The translations under genes and the position numbers were made by a program. 64,000 bases of DNA from Streptomyces sp. P3. GTDB taxonomy: Bacteria > Actinomycetota > Actinomycetes > Streptomycetales > Streptomycetaceae. The notes beneath the pieces are model-generated. The model searched no databases. It had not been told where the DNA came from and saw only the letters and a program-made list of their open reading frames with translations. Positions 47,836-58,393 of the stretch are shown piece after piece (the stretch's first letter is position 1; every line of letters begins with the position of its first letter). The stretch is from positions 4,960,001-5,024,000 of the forward strand of contig JAFEKX020000001.1 of the NCBI GenBank assembly GCA_016893485.2, given 5' to 3'.

Positions 47836-47849
47836 GTTTCACGTGAAAC
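47836..47849. promoter_or_regulatory. parS site spanning the cydDC start
   Basis: Perfect GTTTCACGTGAAAC. The centre CACGTGAAA contains the GTG (47843) that starts the family-typical VKPINPRLL. Confidence 0.93.
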
Positions 47850-50800
47850 CGATCAACCCACGTCTGCTCCGCTACGCCCGTGCCACCCGCCTCTTCCTGA
47901 TGGCGGTCGTCGGCCTGGGTGCCGTAGGGGCGGCGCTGGTCATCGCGCAGGCGATGCTCATCGCCGAGGTCGTGGTCGGTGCCTTCCAGCACCACATGCC
48001 CGTCGGTGAACTCGGCACTCCCCTGCTGCTGTTGGCGGCCGTCGCCATCGGTCGCGCCCTGGTCTCCTGGCTCACCGAACTCGCCGCCCACCGCGCCAGC
48101 GCCGCCGTGAAGTCGGAGCTACGGCGACGGCTGCTGGAGCGTTCCGTCGAGCTGGGCCCTGGCTGGCTGAACGGGCAGCGGACCGGCTCGCTGGTCGCCC
48201 TCGCCACCCGGGGTGTCGACGCCCTCGACGACTACTTCTCGCGCTACCTCCCGCAGTTGGGCCTCGCGATCGTCGTCCCGGTCGCGGTGCTGGCCCGGAT
48301 CGTCACCGAGGACTGGGTGTCGGCGGCGATCATCGTCGGCACGCTTCCGCTCATCCCGCTCTTCATGGTGATGATCGGCTGGGCCACGCAGTCCCGGATG
48401 GACCGTCAGTGGCAGCTGCTGTCCCGCCTCTCCGGGCACTTCCTGGACGTGGTCGCCGGACTGCCCACCCTGAAGGTGTTCGGGCGCGCCAAGGCGCAGG
48501 CCGAGTCGATCCGCCGGATCACCGGTGAGTACCGCCAGGCGACCATGCGGACCCTGCGGATCGCCTTCGTCTCCTCCTTCGCCCTGGAACTCCTCGCCAC
48601 CCTCTCCGTCGCCCTGGTCGCCGTGACGATCGGCATGCGTCTCGTCCACGGCGACATGGACCTCTACATCGGTCTCGTCGTCCTCGTCCTGGCCCCCGAG
48701 GCGTATCTGCCGCTGCGCCAGGTCGGCGCGCGCGCAGTACCACGCGGCGGCTGAAGGTCTCGCGGCGGCGGAGGAGATCTTCGCCGTACTGGAGACGCCG
48801 GTCCCGGCCCAGGGCACCGCCGAAGCACCGTCCGACGCCCTCGCTTTCGACGGCGTGACGGTCCGCTATCCCGGACGCTCCGCGGACGCCGTGTCGGAGG
48901 TGTCCTTCACCGTGGACCCCGGGAGACGGTCGCCCTCGTCGGGCCGAGCGGCTCCGGCAAGTCCACGTTGCTGAGCGTCCTGTTGGGGTTCGTCCGGCCC
49001 GCCGAGGGCCGGGTGAGCGTCGGGGAGTCGATCTCGCCGACGTGGACCTGGAACGCTGGCGGTCCCGAATCGCCTGGGTGCCGCAACGGCCGCAGCTGTA
49101 CGCCGGGACGATCGCCGAGAATGTCCGCCTCGCCCGCCCCGACGCCGACGACACCGCCGTACGACGGGCGTTGGCCGACGCGGGCGCCCTGGACTTCGTG
49201 GACGCGCTGCCCGAGGGCATCGGGAGTGTGCTCGGTGAGGACGGGGCCGGGCTGTCCGCAGGGCAACGGCAGCGGCTCGCCCTCGCCCGGGCCTTCCTCG
49301 CGGACCGGCCCGTCCTGCTCCTCGACGAACCGACCGCCGCGCTGGACGGAGCGACCGAGGCCGAAGTGGTCGAGGCGGTAAGGCGGTTGGCGGTCGGACG
49401 GACCGTCCTGCTGGTGGTGCACCGGCCGGCCCTGCTGGCGGTGGCCGACCGGGTGGTGCGGGTGACGGAGGGCCCGGCCGCGATGCACACGGAGACCGTG
49501 CCGACCCTCGCCGATACGACCCCGGTCTCGGCGGAGGCGCCGGTGGATTCCGCTGTCGCCGAAGAATCCGAGACGCGGTTCGCGACGCACAAGGGCGGTG
49601 TCCTCGCCCGGGTCCGTGCCATGTCCGGTGCCCGGCGTGGACGCCTCGCCCTGGCGCTGCTGCTGGGAAGTCTCGCGCTGGGCAGTGCCGTTGGGCTCAT
49701 GGGCACCTCGGGGTGGCTGATCTCGCGGGCCTCGCAGCAGCCGCCCGTGCTCTACCTGATGGTGGCCGTCACGGCGACCCGGACCTTCGGGATCGGGCGG
49801 GCCGTGTTCCGGTACGCGGAGCGGCTCGTGTCGCACGACGCGGTGCTGCGGATGCTGGCCGACACCCGGGTCGCCGTCTACCGGCGCCTCGAACGGCTCG
49901 CGCCCGCCGGACTGCGCGACACCCGCCGGGGCGATCTGCTGTCCCGGCTTGTCGCCGACGTGGACGCGCTCCAGGACTACTGGCTGCGTTGGCTGCTGCC
50001 CGCCGGGGTCGCCATCGCCGTGTCCGCCACGACGGTCGGCTTCACGGCCTGGCTGCTGCCCGAGGCCGGTGCCGTCCTCGCGGTCGGCCTCCTCGCTGCC
50101 GGTGCAGGCGTCCCGCTGGTGACCGGCGCTGTGGCCCGCCGTGCCGAACGGCGGCTGGCTCCCGCCCGTGGCGCCTTGGCGACCCGCGTGACGGAACTGC
50201 TCACCGGGACGGCCGAATTGACGGTCGCGGGCGCGCTGCCCGCCCGTACGGCCGAGGCCCGGCGGGCTGACGGTGTCCTCACCCGGATCGCCTCCCGCGC
50301 CGCCACCGCCACCGCCCTCGGCGACGGCCTCACCGCGCTGGTCTCCGGTCTGACCGTCGCCGCCACCGCACTCGTCGCCGCCCAGGCCGTCGCCGCGGGG
50401 CGGCTCAGCGGTGTCCTGACGGCGGTCGTCGTCCTCACCCCGCTCGCCGCCTTCGAGGCGGTCCTCGGACTGCCCCTCGCCGTGCAGTACCGGCAGCGGG
50501 TCCGCAAGAGCGCCGAGCGCGTGTACGAGGTGCTGGACGCCCCCGAGCCCGTACGCGAACCGGAGCGGCCCCGGCAGGCACCGGCGACGCCCTTCCCGCT
50601 CGTCGTGCAGGGACTGGCCGCCCGCCACACCGGGCAGGACCGGGACGCCCTCGCCGGGATCGACCTGACGTTGGAGAAGGGCCGCAGGGTCGCTGTCGTC
50701 GGGTCCTCCGGGTCCGGCAAGACGACGCTCGCCCAGGTGCTGCTGCGGTTCCTCGACGCGGACGCCGGCACGTACACGCTGGCCGGGGTGGACGCGTACG

Positions 50801-51341
50801 CCCTGGACGGCGACGACGTACGACGGCTCGTCGGGCTGTGTGCGCAGGACGCGCACCTCTTCGACAGCTCGGTGCGGGAGAACCTGCTGCTGGCGAAGAG
50901 GGACGCGACGGAGGACGACCTGCGGGCCGCGCTGGAGCGGGCCCGGCTGCTCGACTGGGCCGACGGGCTGCCCGAGGGCCTGGACACGCTGGTCGGTGAG
51001 CACGGGGCGCGGCTGTCGGGAGGGCAGCGGCAGCGGCTGGCGCTCGCCCGCGCGCTGCTCGCCGACTTCCCGGTGCTCGTGCTCGACGAGCCCGCCGAAC
51101 ACCTGGACCTGGCGACCGCCGACGCGCTCACCGCCGATCTGCTGGCCGCCACGGAGGGCCGCACGACCCTCCTCATCACGCACCGGCTCGCGGGTCTGGA
51201 GGACGTGGACGAGGTGATCGTGCTGGACGAGGGACGGGTGGTGCAGCGGGTCCGTTCGCCGGACTGGCGGCGGTGGAGGGGCCGTTGCGGGGGATGGCGG
51301 CGCGGGAGGCGGAGTCGGAGCTGCTGGTGGCGGCGGGCTAG
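47843..51341 (+). CDS. cydDC: CydD-CydC fused ABC exporter for cytochrome bd assembly
   Basis: One chain of about 1165 residues joining both halves of the CydDC thiol exporter. Half 1: VKPINPRLLRYARATRLFLM, six helices, then VGPSGSGKSTLLSVLLGFV (Walker A) and GLSAGQRQRLALARAFLADR. Half 2: GRLALALLLGSLALGSAVGL, VVGSSGSGKTTLAQVLLRFL and ARLSGGQRQRLALARALLAD. CydDC exports cysteine/glutathione and is needed to assemble the oxidase. Breaks at about 48728, 48735-48900, 48920, 49025 and 51275 are mostly missing G or C; bridged, the chain ends AESELLVAAG. A GTG at 47834 is an alternative start. Confidence 0.92.
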
Positions 51342-51402
51342 GAGGGCCCGGCGCCGGACCGCTCGACTTTCCGTGACAAAGGGGACTAATTAGGCTCGGG
51401 GT

Positions 51403-53086
51403 ATGTCAGCCGCCGCGCGCCCCGGTCCCCGTCGTCCGCCCCGGGACTCTCGGCCGAACTGGCCGTCCGCGTCCCGCAGTTGCTGGAGGCCATGCGGTCC
51501 GTGGGCAGCGGGCTCGAACTGCACTCCACGCTGGAGCGGATCTGCGAGGCCGCCGCCGCGCTGACGGACGCCCGGTACGCGGGGATCGGCGTCATCGACG
51601 AGGACGGCGACGCGCTCGCCGACCTCGTCTTCCATGGCGTCGGCGCCGAGACCGCGCGGCGCATCGGACGGTTGCCCGACGGGCACACGGGACTGCTCGG
51701 CGCCCTTATCCGGGAACCCGGTCCGGTACGGCTGACGGACGTGACCGAGGACCCGCGGTCCTGGGGCTTTCCCGACCACCATCCCCGGATGCGCGCCTTC
51801 CTCGGCGTCCCCGTCCGCGTCCAGGGCGACGTCTTCGGGAACCTCTATCTCGGCGAGAAGCGCGGCGGGAAACCCTTCAACGACTACGACGTCAGCATGG
51901 TCCGGGTGCTGGCGACCGAGGCGGGTATCGCCATCGGCAACGCCCGGTTGTACGAGGCCGCCAAGCAGCGCGAGCGGTGGATCGACGGGTCGGTGGCCGT
52001 CACGACCGCCCTGCTGTCCGGCGGGGACGCCGAGGAGGCGCTCCAGGTCGTCGCGGAACGGGCCCGCCGGCTCTCCGGTTCGGCGGCCGGGATCGTGCTG
52101 CTGCCCGCCGCCGAGGGCGGCATGGAGATCGTCGCCGTGGCCTCGGAACAGCCGTCCGACCAGCTCGGCAGGGTCGTCCCGCCGGACAGCGAGATCATCG
52201 CGCAACTCCTCGCCGGGAAGCCGGTGTTCGTGGCCGACGCGGCCACCGACCCCGTATGCTCAGCGCCCTCGCGCGCTCCTACGGGCCGATCATGGTGCTG
52301 CCCCTGCAGAGCGGCGGACGGGTCCTGGGAGCGCTGGTCACGCCTCGTGCGCGCGGCGAGCGGCCGTTCACGGAGGCCGAGCGCACCCTCGCGGTCCAGT
52401 TCGCCTCGCAGGCCGCGCTCGCGCTGATGATGGCCGAGGCGCAGCGTGACCGGGAGCGGCTCGCGGTGTACGAGGACCGCGACCGCATCGCCCGTGACCT
52501 GCACGACCTGGTGATCCAGCGGCTGTTCGCCACTGGGCTGATGCTGGAGAGCGCCCAGCGCGGGTCGCTCGTTCCCGAGGTGCGCCAGGGCGTGGGCAAC
52601 GCCGTCGGCGAACTCGACGTCACCATTCAGGAGATCCGCACCGCGATCTTCGCGCTCCAGCAGGGCCCCGCCGAGGCGCCCTCGGGGCTGCGCACGCGGG
52701 TGCTGCGGGAGATCAACATGGCGGCCGTGCCGCTCGGGTTCAAGCCCGGGCACCGTTTCGTCGGCGCGGTCGACACCACGGTCGGCGACCTCACCGGCAA
52801 GAACCTCATCGCGGCCCTGCGCGAGGCTCTCTCCAACGCGTTCCGGCACGCGGCGGCGGCCCGTATCGAGGTCGTCGTCGACGCGACCGCGACCCTCCCG
52901 GACGGCCGGCCCGGCGTACGGCTCACCGTCGCGGACGACGGCGTCGGCATCCCGACGGGCGGCCGCCGCAGCGGCCTGAAGAACCTCAAGCGCCGGGCCG
53001 AGTCCCTGGGCGGCGACAGCTGGTACGGGCCGGGCATCGGCCCGGACGGCGGCGGTACGACGGTGGTGTGGCAGGCCCCGCACTGA
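51403..53086 (+). CDS. GAF-domain sensor histidine kinase (DevS/NreB class)
   Basis: About 561 residues, starting MSAAARPGPRRPP. GAF 1: LHSTLERICEAAAALTDARY to MVRVLATEAGIAIGNARLYE. GAF 2: SGGDAEEALQVVAERARRLS to TLAVQFASQAALALMMAEAQ. The HisKA_3 H-box is RIARDLHDLVIQRLFATGLM. The ATP domain has LREALSNAFRHAAAARIEVV, VADDGVGIP and SGLKNLKRRAESLGG. The resemblance to DevS/DosT suggests sensing of redox, oxygen or NO. Breaks at about 51440 and 52255. No response regulator is adjacent. Next to the cyd operon. Confidence 0.88.
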
Positions 53087-53221
53087 ACCCGGCGGGACCT
53101 GTCCGACGCGGCTTCGGCCGAGCCCCCTCACGGCTCCCGCTCAGCCGTTCGCCGCAACACGTCCCCCATGCGTACGACTTGAACAGGGCCCTTGACCCGC
53201 GCGCGGGTCACGATCGCTGAC

Positions 53222-54264
53222 ATGCGCTCATCTCGCCGTCATCCGCTGCTCGTTCCGGTGCTGCTGTGCGCGCTCGCCGTGCTGGCGGCCAGACCGGGCG
53301 ACGGCGACCGGGACACTCCGGCCGATGCCAGCGCGCGGGTGGCGCGGCTGTACCAGGACGCGGCCGTCGCGGCCCGGCAGTACGAGACGGGCCGGCAGGA
53401 GGCCGACGCGCAACGGGCCCACGCGCAGCGGGTCGAGGGTCGACTGGACCGTGAGCGGCGGGAGATCGCGCGGCTGCACGAGGACCTGGGCCGGATCGCC
53501 CGCGCCCAGTACCGCAGTGGCGGCGGTGTCCCGATGGCGGCCCGAATCCTCCTCGCGGACAGCCCCGAGGACCTGATGCGCGATCAGCATGTCTTCTCCC
53601 AGGCGGACCTGGCCGTCGGCAACGCGATCGGCCGGAGCCACAGGGCGGAGGTGCGGCTCGCGTCGGACGAGGCGAAGGCCGCGTCGGCGTGGCGGACGCT
53701 GGAGAAGCGGAACGCCGAACTCGCCGAGCTGAAGCAGGGCATCCAGCGGCGGCTGGAGGAGGCGCGAGGCCAGTTGCAGGGGCAGGCGGACGCCTCGGTC
53801 GCGGCGGGCAGCTGCCGGGGCGCCGTCCGTCTCGACCAGCCGCCGACCCGTGTCACCGCCCCGTGGGTCGCGCCGGTGGAGACGATCGACCTGTCCGCGG
53901 GCTTCGGCAGCGGCGGCTCCCGCTGGGCGAACCGGCACACCGGCCAGGACTTCGCGGTGCCCGTCGGCACACCGGTCAGGGCGGCCGGCGCGGGCCGGGT
54001 GGTACGGGTGTCCTGCGGGGGCGCCTTCGGCATCGCGATCGTCGTCGGGCACCCGGGCGGCTACTGCACGCAGTACGCCCATCTCGCCGCCGTCGCCGTC
54101 GACCAGGGGGACCGGGTCGCCACCGGCCAGTGGATCGGCCAGTCCGGCACGACCGGCAACTCCACCGGCCCGCATCTGCACTTCGAGGTACGGGTCACCC
54201 CGGACAGGGGATCGGCGGTCGACCCCTGCCCTGGCTGGCCCAGCGGGGCGTGCCGATCGGCTGA
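53222..54264 (+). CDS. Secreted M23-family murein endopeptidase
   Basis: About 347 residues from the ATG at 53222 (MRSSRRHPLLVPVLLCALAV), with a signal peptide. A long coiled coil follows (QEADAQRAHAQRVEGRLDRE, KRNAELAELKQGIQRRLEEA). The LytM domain has FGSGGSRWANRHTGQDFAVP (zinc H and D) and TTGNSTGPHLHFEVRVTPD (HxH). A missing C near 54224 hides the end LPWLAQRGVPIG. It cuts cross-bridges of peptidoglycan, or activates another hydrolase through the coiled coil. Confidence 0.9.
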
Positions 54265-54299
54265 GCCTCAGAGTAGGAATCGCGCCAGGACTGCGGCCC

Positions 54300-55186
54300 T
54301 TATCGCCGTTCCGCCAGCATCCGCTCGATCACGACCGCCACGCCGTCCTCGTTGTTGTCGACGGTCCGTCCGGAGGCGGCGGCGAGCACGGCGGGGTGCG
54401 CGTTGCCCATCGCGTACGACTGTCCGGCCCAGGTGAGCATCTCGACGTCGTTCGGCATGTCCCCGAAGGCGACGACCTCCTCGGGCGCGATACCGCGCTC
54501 CGCGCAGCACAGGGCGAGCGTGCTGGCCTTGGAGACGCCGGGCCCGCTGATCTCCAGCAGGGCGCTGGGGCTGGAGCGGGTGACGTTGGCGCGGTCGCCG
54601 AGGGCGAGACGGGCGACGTTCAGGAACACGTCCGGGTCCAGCTCGGGGTGGAACGCGAGGATCTTCAGCACCGGCTCGTCGGCCCCGGGGCGTCCGGCGC
54701 GAGGAGTTTCTCGGCGGTGGCGAGGCTGTCCGGTATCTCCATGTGCAGCTTCGGATACGCCTGCTCCTGGTAGAAGCCGTACGTCAGCTCGATCGCGTAC
54801 ACCGTGCCGGGCGCGGCCTCGCGGACCAGGCGTACGGCGTCGAGGGCGTTCTCCCGGGCCAGCTCGCGGACCTTCACGAAGCGGTGGCTGCCGGGGCCGC
54901 CGTGCAGGTCGACCACGGCGGCGCCGTTGCCGCAGATCGCCAGACCGTGGCCGTGCACGTGGTCGCTGACGACGTCCATCCAGCGGGCCGGGCGGCCGGT
55001 GACGAAGAAGACCTCGATGCCCGCCTCCTCGGCCGCGGCGAGGGCGGCCACCGTGCGCGGGGACACCGACTTGTCGTCGCGCAGCAGGGTGCCGTCGAGG
55101 TCGGTGGCGATCAGCCGTGGCGGTACGGCGGAGGCCTTGGTCTCGGGCTGTCGAGTCGCTGAGGTCACCGGGCCATTCTCCCGCAT
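54300..55186 (-). CDS. Cof-type HAD hydrolase
   Basis: About 295 residues. The ATG at 55186 gives MRENGPVTSATRQPETKASA; a GTG at 55168 is possible. Motif I is PRLIATDLDGTLLRDDKSVS, motif II is FFVTGRPARWMDVV, motif III has SKASTLALCCAERGI and motif IV is VVAFGDMPNDVEMLTWAGQS. A break near 54690 separates the halves. Cof-type HADs act on sugar or nucleotide phosphates; not assigned. Confidence 0.87.
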
Positions 55187-55274
55187 ATGCCCGCACGGTC
55201 GTGCGGGAGTGCGCACATGTGAGTGGATACCGCCCCTACCAGGGCTGTTGTGTGCCACGGCGTGCGCTGTGGGC

Positions 55275-56177
55275 TCAGCGGAGCTGGGTCGGAGCCTCCA
55301 TGGCGATCTGCTCGAAGGTCTTCTCGTCGGCGGCGAAGTCGGAGTCCGGGATGGGCCAGTGGATCACGATGTCGGTGAAGCCCAGTTCCTGGTGCCGCCC
55401 CGCGAAGTCGACGAACGCTCCGACGGACTCCAGCGGGCCGCCGCGGTCCGGGGTGAAACCGGTGAGCAGGATCTTGTCGATCTTTGCCACGTCCCGGCCG
55501 ATCTCCGCGCAGGCGTCCGCCAGCTTCTCGACCTGTCCGCGAATGGCGTGAACCGACTGGTCGGGCGTGCCGTTCTCGAACAGCTTCGGGTCGCCGGTGG
55601 TCACCCAGGCCTGCCCGTACCGGGCGGCGAGCCTCAGCCCGCGCGGACCGGTGGCGGCCACCGCGAAGGGCAGCCGGGGCCGCTGGACGCAGCCCGGGAT
55701 GTTCCGCGCCTCGTGCGCCGAGTAGAAGTTGCCCTCGTACGACACCGAGTCCTCGGTGAGCAGCCGGTCCAGCAGCGGCACGAACTCCCCGAACCGGTCG
55801 GCACGCTCTCGCGGGGTCCATGGCTCCTGGCCGAGCGCGGTGGCGTCGAAGCCGGTGCCGCCCGCGCCGATGCCGAGGGTGACCCGCCCGTCGGAGACGT
55901 CGTCGAGGGAGATGAGGTCCTTGGCGAGGGTCACCGGGTGCCGGAAGTTCGGCGAGGTGACGAGGGTGCCCAGCCGCATCCGCTCGGTGACGGCCGCGGC
56001 GGCGGTCAGCGTGGGTACGGCACCGAACCACGGGCCGTCCCGGAACGTGCGCCAGGACAGGTGGTCGTAGGTGAAGCCGGTGTGGAAGCCGAGTTGCTCA
56101 GCGCGCTGCCAGGCCTCGCGGCTCCCCTCGTTCCAGCGGCGGTACGGGAGGATCACGGTGCTCAGGCGCAGGCTCAT
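55275..56177 (-). CDS. LLM-class F420-dependent oxidoreductase
   Basis: A 300-residue luciferase-like TIM barrel starting MSLRLSTVILPYRRWNEGSR. Typical pieces are FTYDHLSWRTFRDGPWFGAV, MRLGTLVTSPNFRHPVTLAK, GRVTLGIGAGGTGFDATALG and LPFAVAATGPRGLRLAARYG. This branch of actinomycete LLM proteins usually uses F420; the substrate is unknown. Frame intact. Confidence 0.87.
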   Translation of the reverse strand: MSLRLSTVILPYRRWNEGSREAWQRAEQLGFHTGFTYDHLSWRTFRDGPWFGAVPTLTAAAAVTERMRLGTLVTSPNFRHPVTLAKDLISLDDVSDGRVTLGIGAGGTGFDATALGQEPWTPRERADRFGEFVPLLDRLLTEDSVSYEGNFYSAHEARNIPGCVQRPRLPFAVAATGPRGLRLAARYGQAWVTTGDPKLFENGTPDQSVHAIRGQVEKLADACAEIGRDVAKIDKILLTGFTPDRGGPLESVGAFVDFAGRHQELGFTDIVIHWPIPDSDFAADEKTFEQIAMEAPTQLR

Positions 56178-56203
56178 GGGTCACAGGTTATGCAGCTGTC
56201 CCT

Positions 56204-56217
56204 GTTTCACGTGAAAC
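56204..56217. promoter_or_regulatory. parS site
   Basis: Perfect GTTTCACGTGAAAC upstream of the LLM oxidoreductase gene. Confidence 0.93.
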
Positions 56218-56257
56218 CGTCACCGTATGCGGCTGTTCAGCCACGGCGTGAGGGTGA

Positions 56258-56665
56258 TCATCGAGATCCACTCCTGTGCGTCCGGTCGCCGGGCAGCGGG
56301 ACGATCAAGCTGCAACTGGGCGGGAAGCGACGGGACTTGACGTAGGCACGGCCGTCGAAGACGGAGCGGAGGAAGGCGGGGACGTCGTCGCGGGCGATGT
56401 CGGGGCAGTCGATGCCCTCGACGGTGATCAGCGCGTCGTCCTCGGGGTAGAGCCGCACCGTCACTCGCGGCAGTCCGCCGAACTCGATGAACGCCTCGTG
56501 CGGGAGCGAGCCGTCCGGGTCGGTGGTGACGCCGAAGCCCGCGGAGGTGCGGCGCGAGGTCTGGTCGGCGCCGATGTCATGGGTGACCTCGATCTCCCGC
56601 GCGTACTCGGACGCGATGTCGCGGAGGGCGGTGACGGCGGCCTCGGTGCTGTGGAAGTGGTCCAT
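56258..56665 (-). CDS. Conserved hypothetical protein
   Basis: A 135-residue protein from the ATG at 56665 (MDHFHSTEAAVTALRDIASE), acidic, with YAREIEVTHDIGADQTSRRT, FIEFGGLPRVTVRLYPEDDA and DDVPAFLRSVFDGRAYVKSR. An ATG 12 bases upstream is possible. No membrane segment. I recognise it as a conserved actinomycete protein without known function. The last residues (DRTHRSGSR) could come from a small indel. Confidence 0.7.
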   Translation of the reverse strand: MDHFHSTEAAVTALRDIASEYAREIEVTHDIGADQTSRRTSAGFGVTTDPDGSLPHEAFIEFGGLPRVTVRLYPEDDALITVEGIDCPDIARDDVPAFLRSVFDGRAYVKSRRFPPSCSLIVPLPGDRTHRSGSR

Positions 56666-56758
56666 ACCACTGATCATGCCGGGGGCGATGCGGCCGGGAC
56701 CAGGCAGGGGCGGCACTTCTCGGCCGGGCGGGGGCAGTGCTCCGCGGCCCGTGCGGGG

Positions 56759-57307
56759 TCAGTGGGAGGCGGGAAACCGCAGGTATCGCACGGGCACCGC
56801 CTCCGTGAGCCACACCCCGTTCTCGCTGACCCGGAAGACATGGCCGTCCTTGTGCATGGCCCCCGCGTCCACGGAGAGCACGACGGGCCGGCCGCGGCGG
56901 GCGCCGACGCGGGTGGCCGTCTCCCGGTCGGCGGAGAGGTGCACGGCATGGCGGTTCATGGGCCGGAGCCCTTCGGCCCGGATCGCGTCGAGGCTGCGGG
57001 CGACCGTGCCGTGGTAGAGGTACGGCGGCGGGGTGGCCGGGGGCAGTCCGAGGTCGACCTCGACGCTGTGGCCCTGGCTGGCGCGGATCCGGGTGCCCTC
57101 GATCGCGAAGCGGCGCTTGTCGTTCGTGGCCACCACATGGTCGAGTTCCTCGCGGCTGAACCGGAACCCGTTCGCCGCGCAGGCGGCGATCAGCGTGTCG
57201 ATCTCGACCCAGCCGGCCTCGTCGAGGGTGAGTCCGATCCGCTCGGGCTGGTGGCGCAGATGCTTGGAGAGGTACTTCGACACCTTCACGGTGCGTCTTT
57301 CATCCAT
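56759..57307 (-). CDS. kptA: RNA 2'-phosphotransferase KptA
   Basis: A 182-residue Tpt1/KptA protein starting MDERRTVKVSKYLSKHLRHQ. Signatures are RIGLTLDEAGWVEIDTLIAA, LYHGTVARSLDAIRAEGLRP, HAVHLSADRETATRVGARRG and VWLTEAVPVRYLRF. KptA moves a 2'-phosphate from RNA to NAD+, giving ADP-ribose 1'',2''-cyclic phosphate. Its role in bacteria, which lack tRNA splicing of the yeast type, is not settled. Frame intact. Confidence 0.92.
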   Translation of the reverse strand: MDERRTVKVSKYLSKHLRHQPERIGLTLDEAGWVEIDTLIAACAANGFRFSREELDHVVATNDKRRFAIEGTRIRASQGHSVEVDLGLPPATPPPYLYHGTVARSLDAIRAEGLRPMNRHAVHLSADRETATRVGARRGRPVVLSVDAGAMHKDGHVFRVSENGVWLTEAVPVRYLRFPASH

Positions 57308-57363
57308 CCGGTCAGGATGACGCGAGAGACGTGGATCACGCATTTTATTTTGTGCCCGATGTT

Positions 57364-57417
57364 TGATCCACAACCAACTGTAGTTATCCACAGGGGAATT
57401 GGCGTTTCTGTGGACAA
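57364..57417. promoter_or_regulatory. DnaA-box group
   Basis: TTATCCACA (57384-57392) and TGTGGACAA (57409-57417, the reverse of TTGTCCACA) are both perfect boxes in opposite directions, with the weaker TGATCCACA at 57364. The group lies in the kptA promoter region. Confidence 0.65.
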
Positions 57418-58393
57418 CTCCCTTTCATGTCAGTCCTCTTCGTCAACATCAGCTGGGGCCCACCCCTTGGCATGAGCGCATCCAACGCCCGTGCCCGCAC
57501 CTCCCGTTCAGCCGCCAGCGCGACGAACTCGCCCGCCCTCTCCGCCCCAACCAGGCCTTCCACGGCCCGCATTGTCGACTCGGGCACGGCCACGGAACGT
57601 GACGAGGACGCGGTCCGCGACGACTCCGCCGCCCCGAGGTGCTGCCGCAGCGAACGGTTGGCGAACAGCCGCATGGCACGGGCGAGTTCGGCGTCCACGG
57701 TCTGCTGCGCGAGGGGCCGCAGCCGTCGTACGAGCGAGGCGGCTTCGGCGGCGTCCGCGTCGGTCGGGCGGTGGGGGCCGTCGAGGTAGCGGGCGAAGAC
57801 GTGCTCGGTGGTGAACTCCAGGAAACGGGAGGCGATGTGCTCGACCTGGACCCTCAACTCCCGCAGGTGGGAGGAGATCGCGGACAGCGGGACCCCGGAG
57901 GCGTACAACTCGACTGCCACCGCCAGCTCTTGGGGGCTCGGCACGAGGAAGGAGTCGGGGTCGCCGGGGACCGCCTCCAGGACGCCGAGTTCGACGGCCT
58001 CGGCGACGGCCGCGTCGTCCGGGCTGCCGCCGAAGCGCTGTTCCAGTTCGGCGCGCGAGATCCGCGCCGCCTGCTCGTCCGTCCACGGCCCGTCGACCTC
58101 GGCGACCAGCCCGAGGACCCCGCCGAGCCCCCGGCCCGCGTCCCAGGCGTCCAGCAACTCCTTGATGGAGGCCAGGCCGTAGCCCCGGTCGAGCAGGTCC
58201 GCGATCTGCCGGAGCCGGGCGAGATGGACGTCGGCGTACACGTTGGCCCGGCCCCGCCGCTCGGGGCGGGGAGCAGGCCGCGGTCCTGGTAGGCGCGGAT
58301 GGTCCGCACGGTGGCGCCGCTGAGATGCGCGAGGTCCTCTATGCGGTAAGACACCTCGTGCGGGCCGGAGTTGACGCCCGAGCCGGAGCTCAC
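57384..58393 (-). CDS. MerR-family transcriptional regulator
   Basis: About 337 residues from a GTG at 58393 that overlaps the stop of the preceding gene (GTGA). The HTH is YRIEDLAHLSGATVRTIRAY then QDRGLLPAP. After a break near 58265 it continues YADVHLARLRQIADLLDRGY and ASIKELLDAWDAGRGLGGVL. A long C-terminal helical domain follows (AISSHLRELRVQVEHIASRF, ARAMRLFANRSLRQHLGAAE). The 3' end is uncertain: a stop near 57442 in another frame would give a shorter end. Last gene of the four-gene operon and its likely regulator. Confidence 0.82.

Noticed and set aside
48907..51183. A 758-codon minus-strand frame opposite cydDC
   Set aside because: Gly/Arg/Gln-rich composition with no domain. The + strand has clear ABC motifs.
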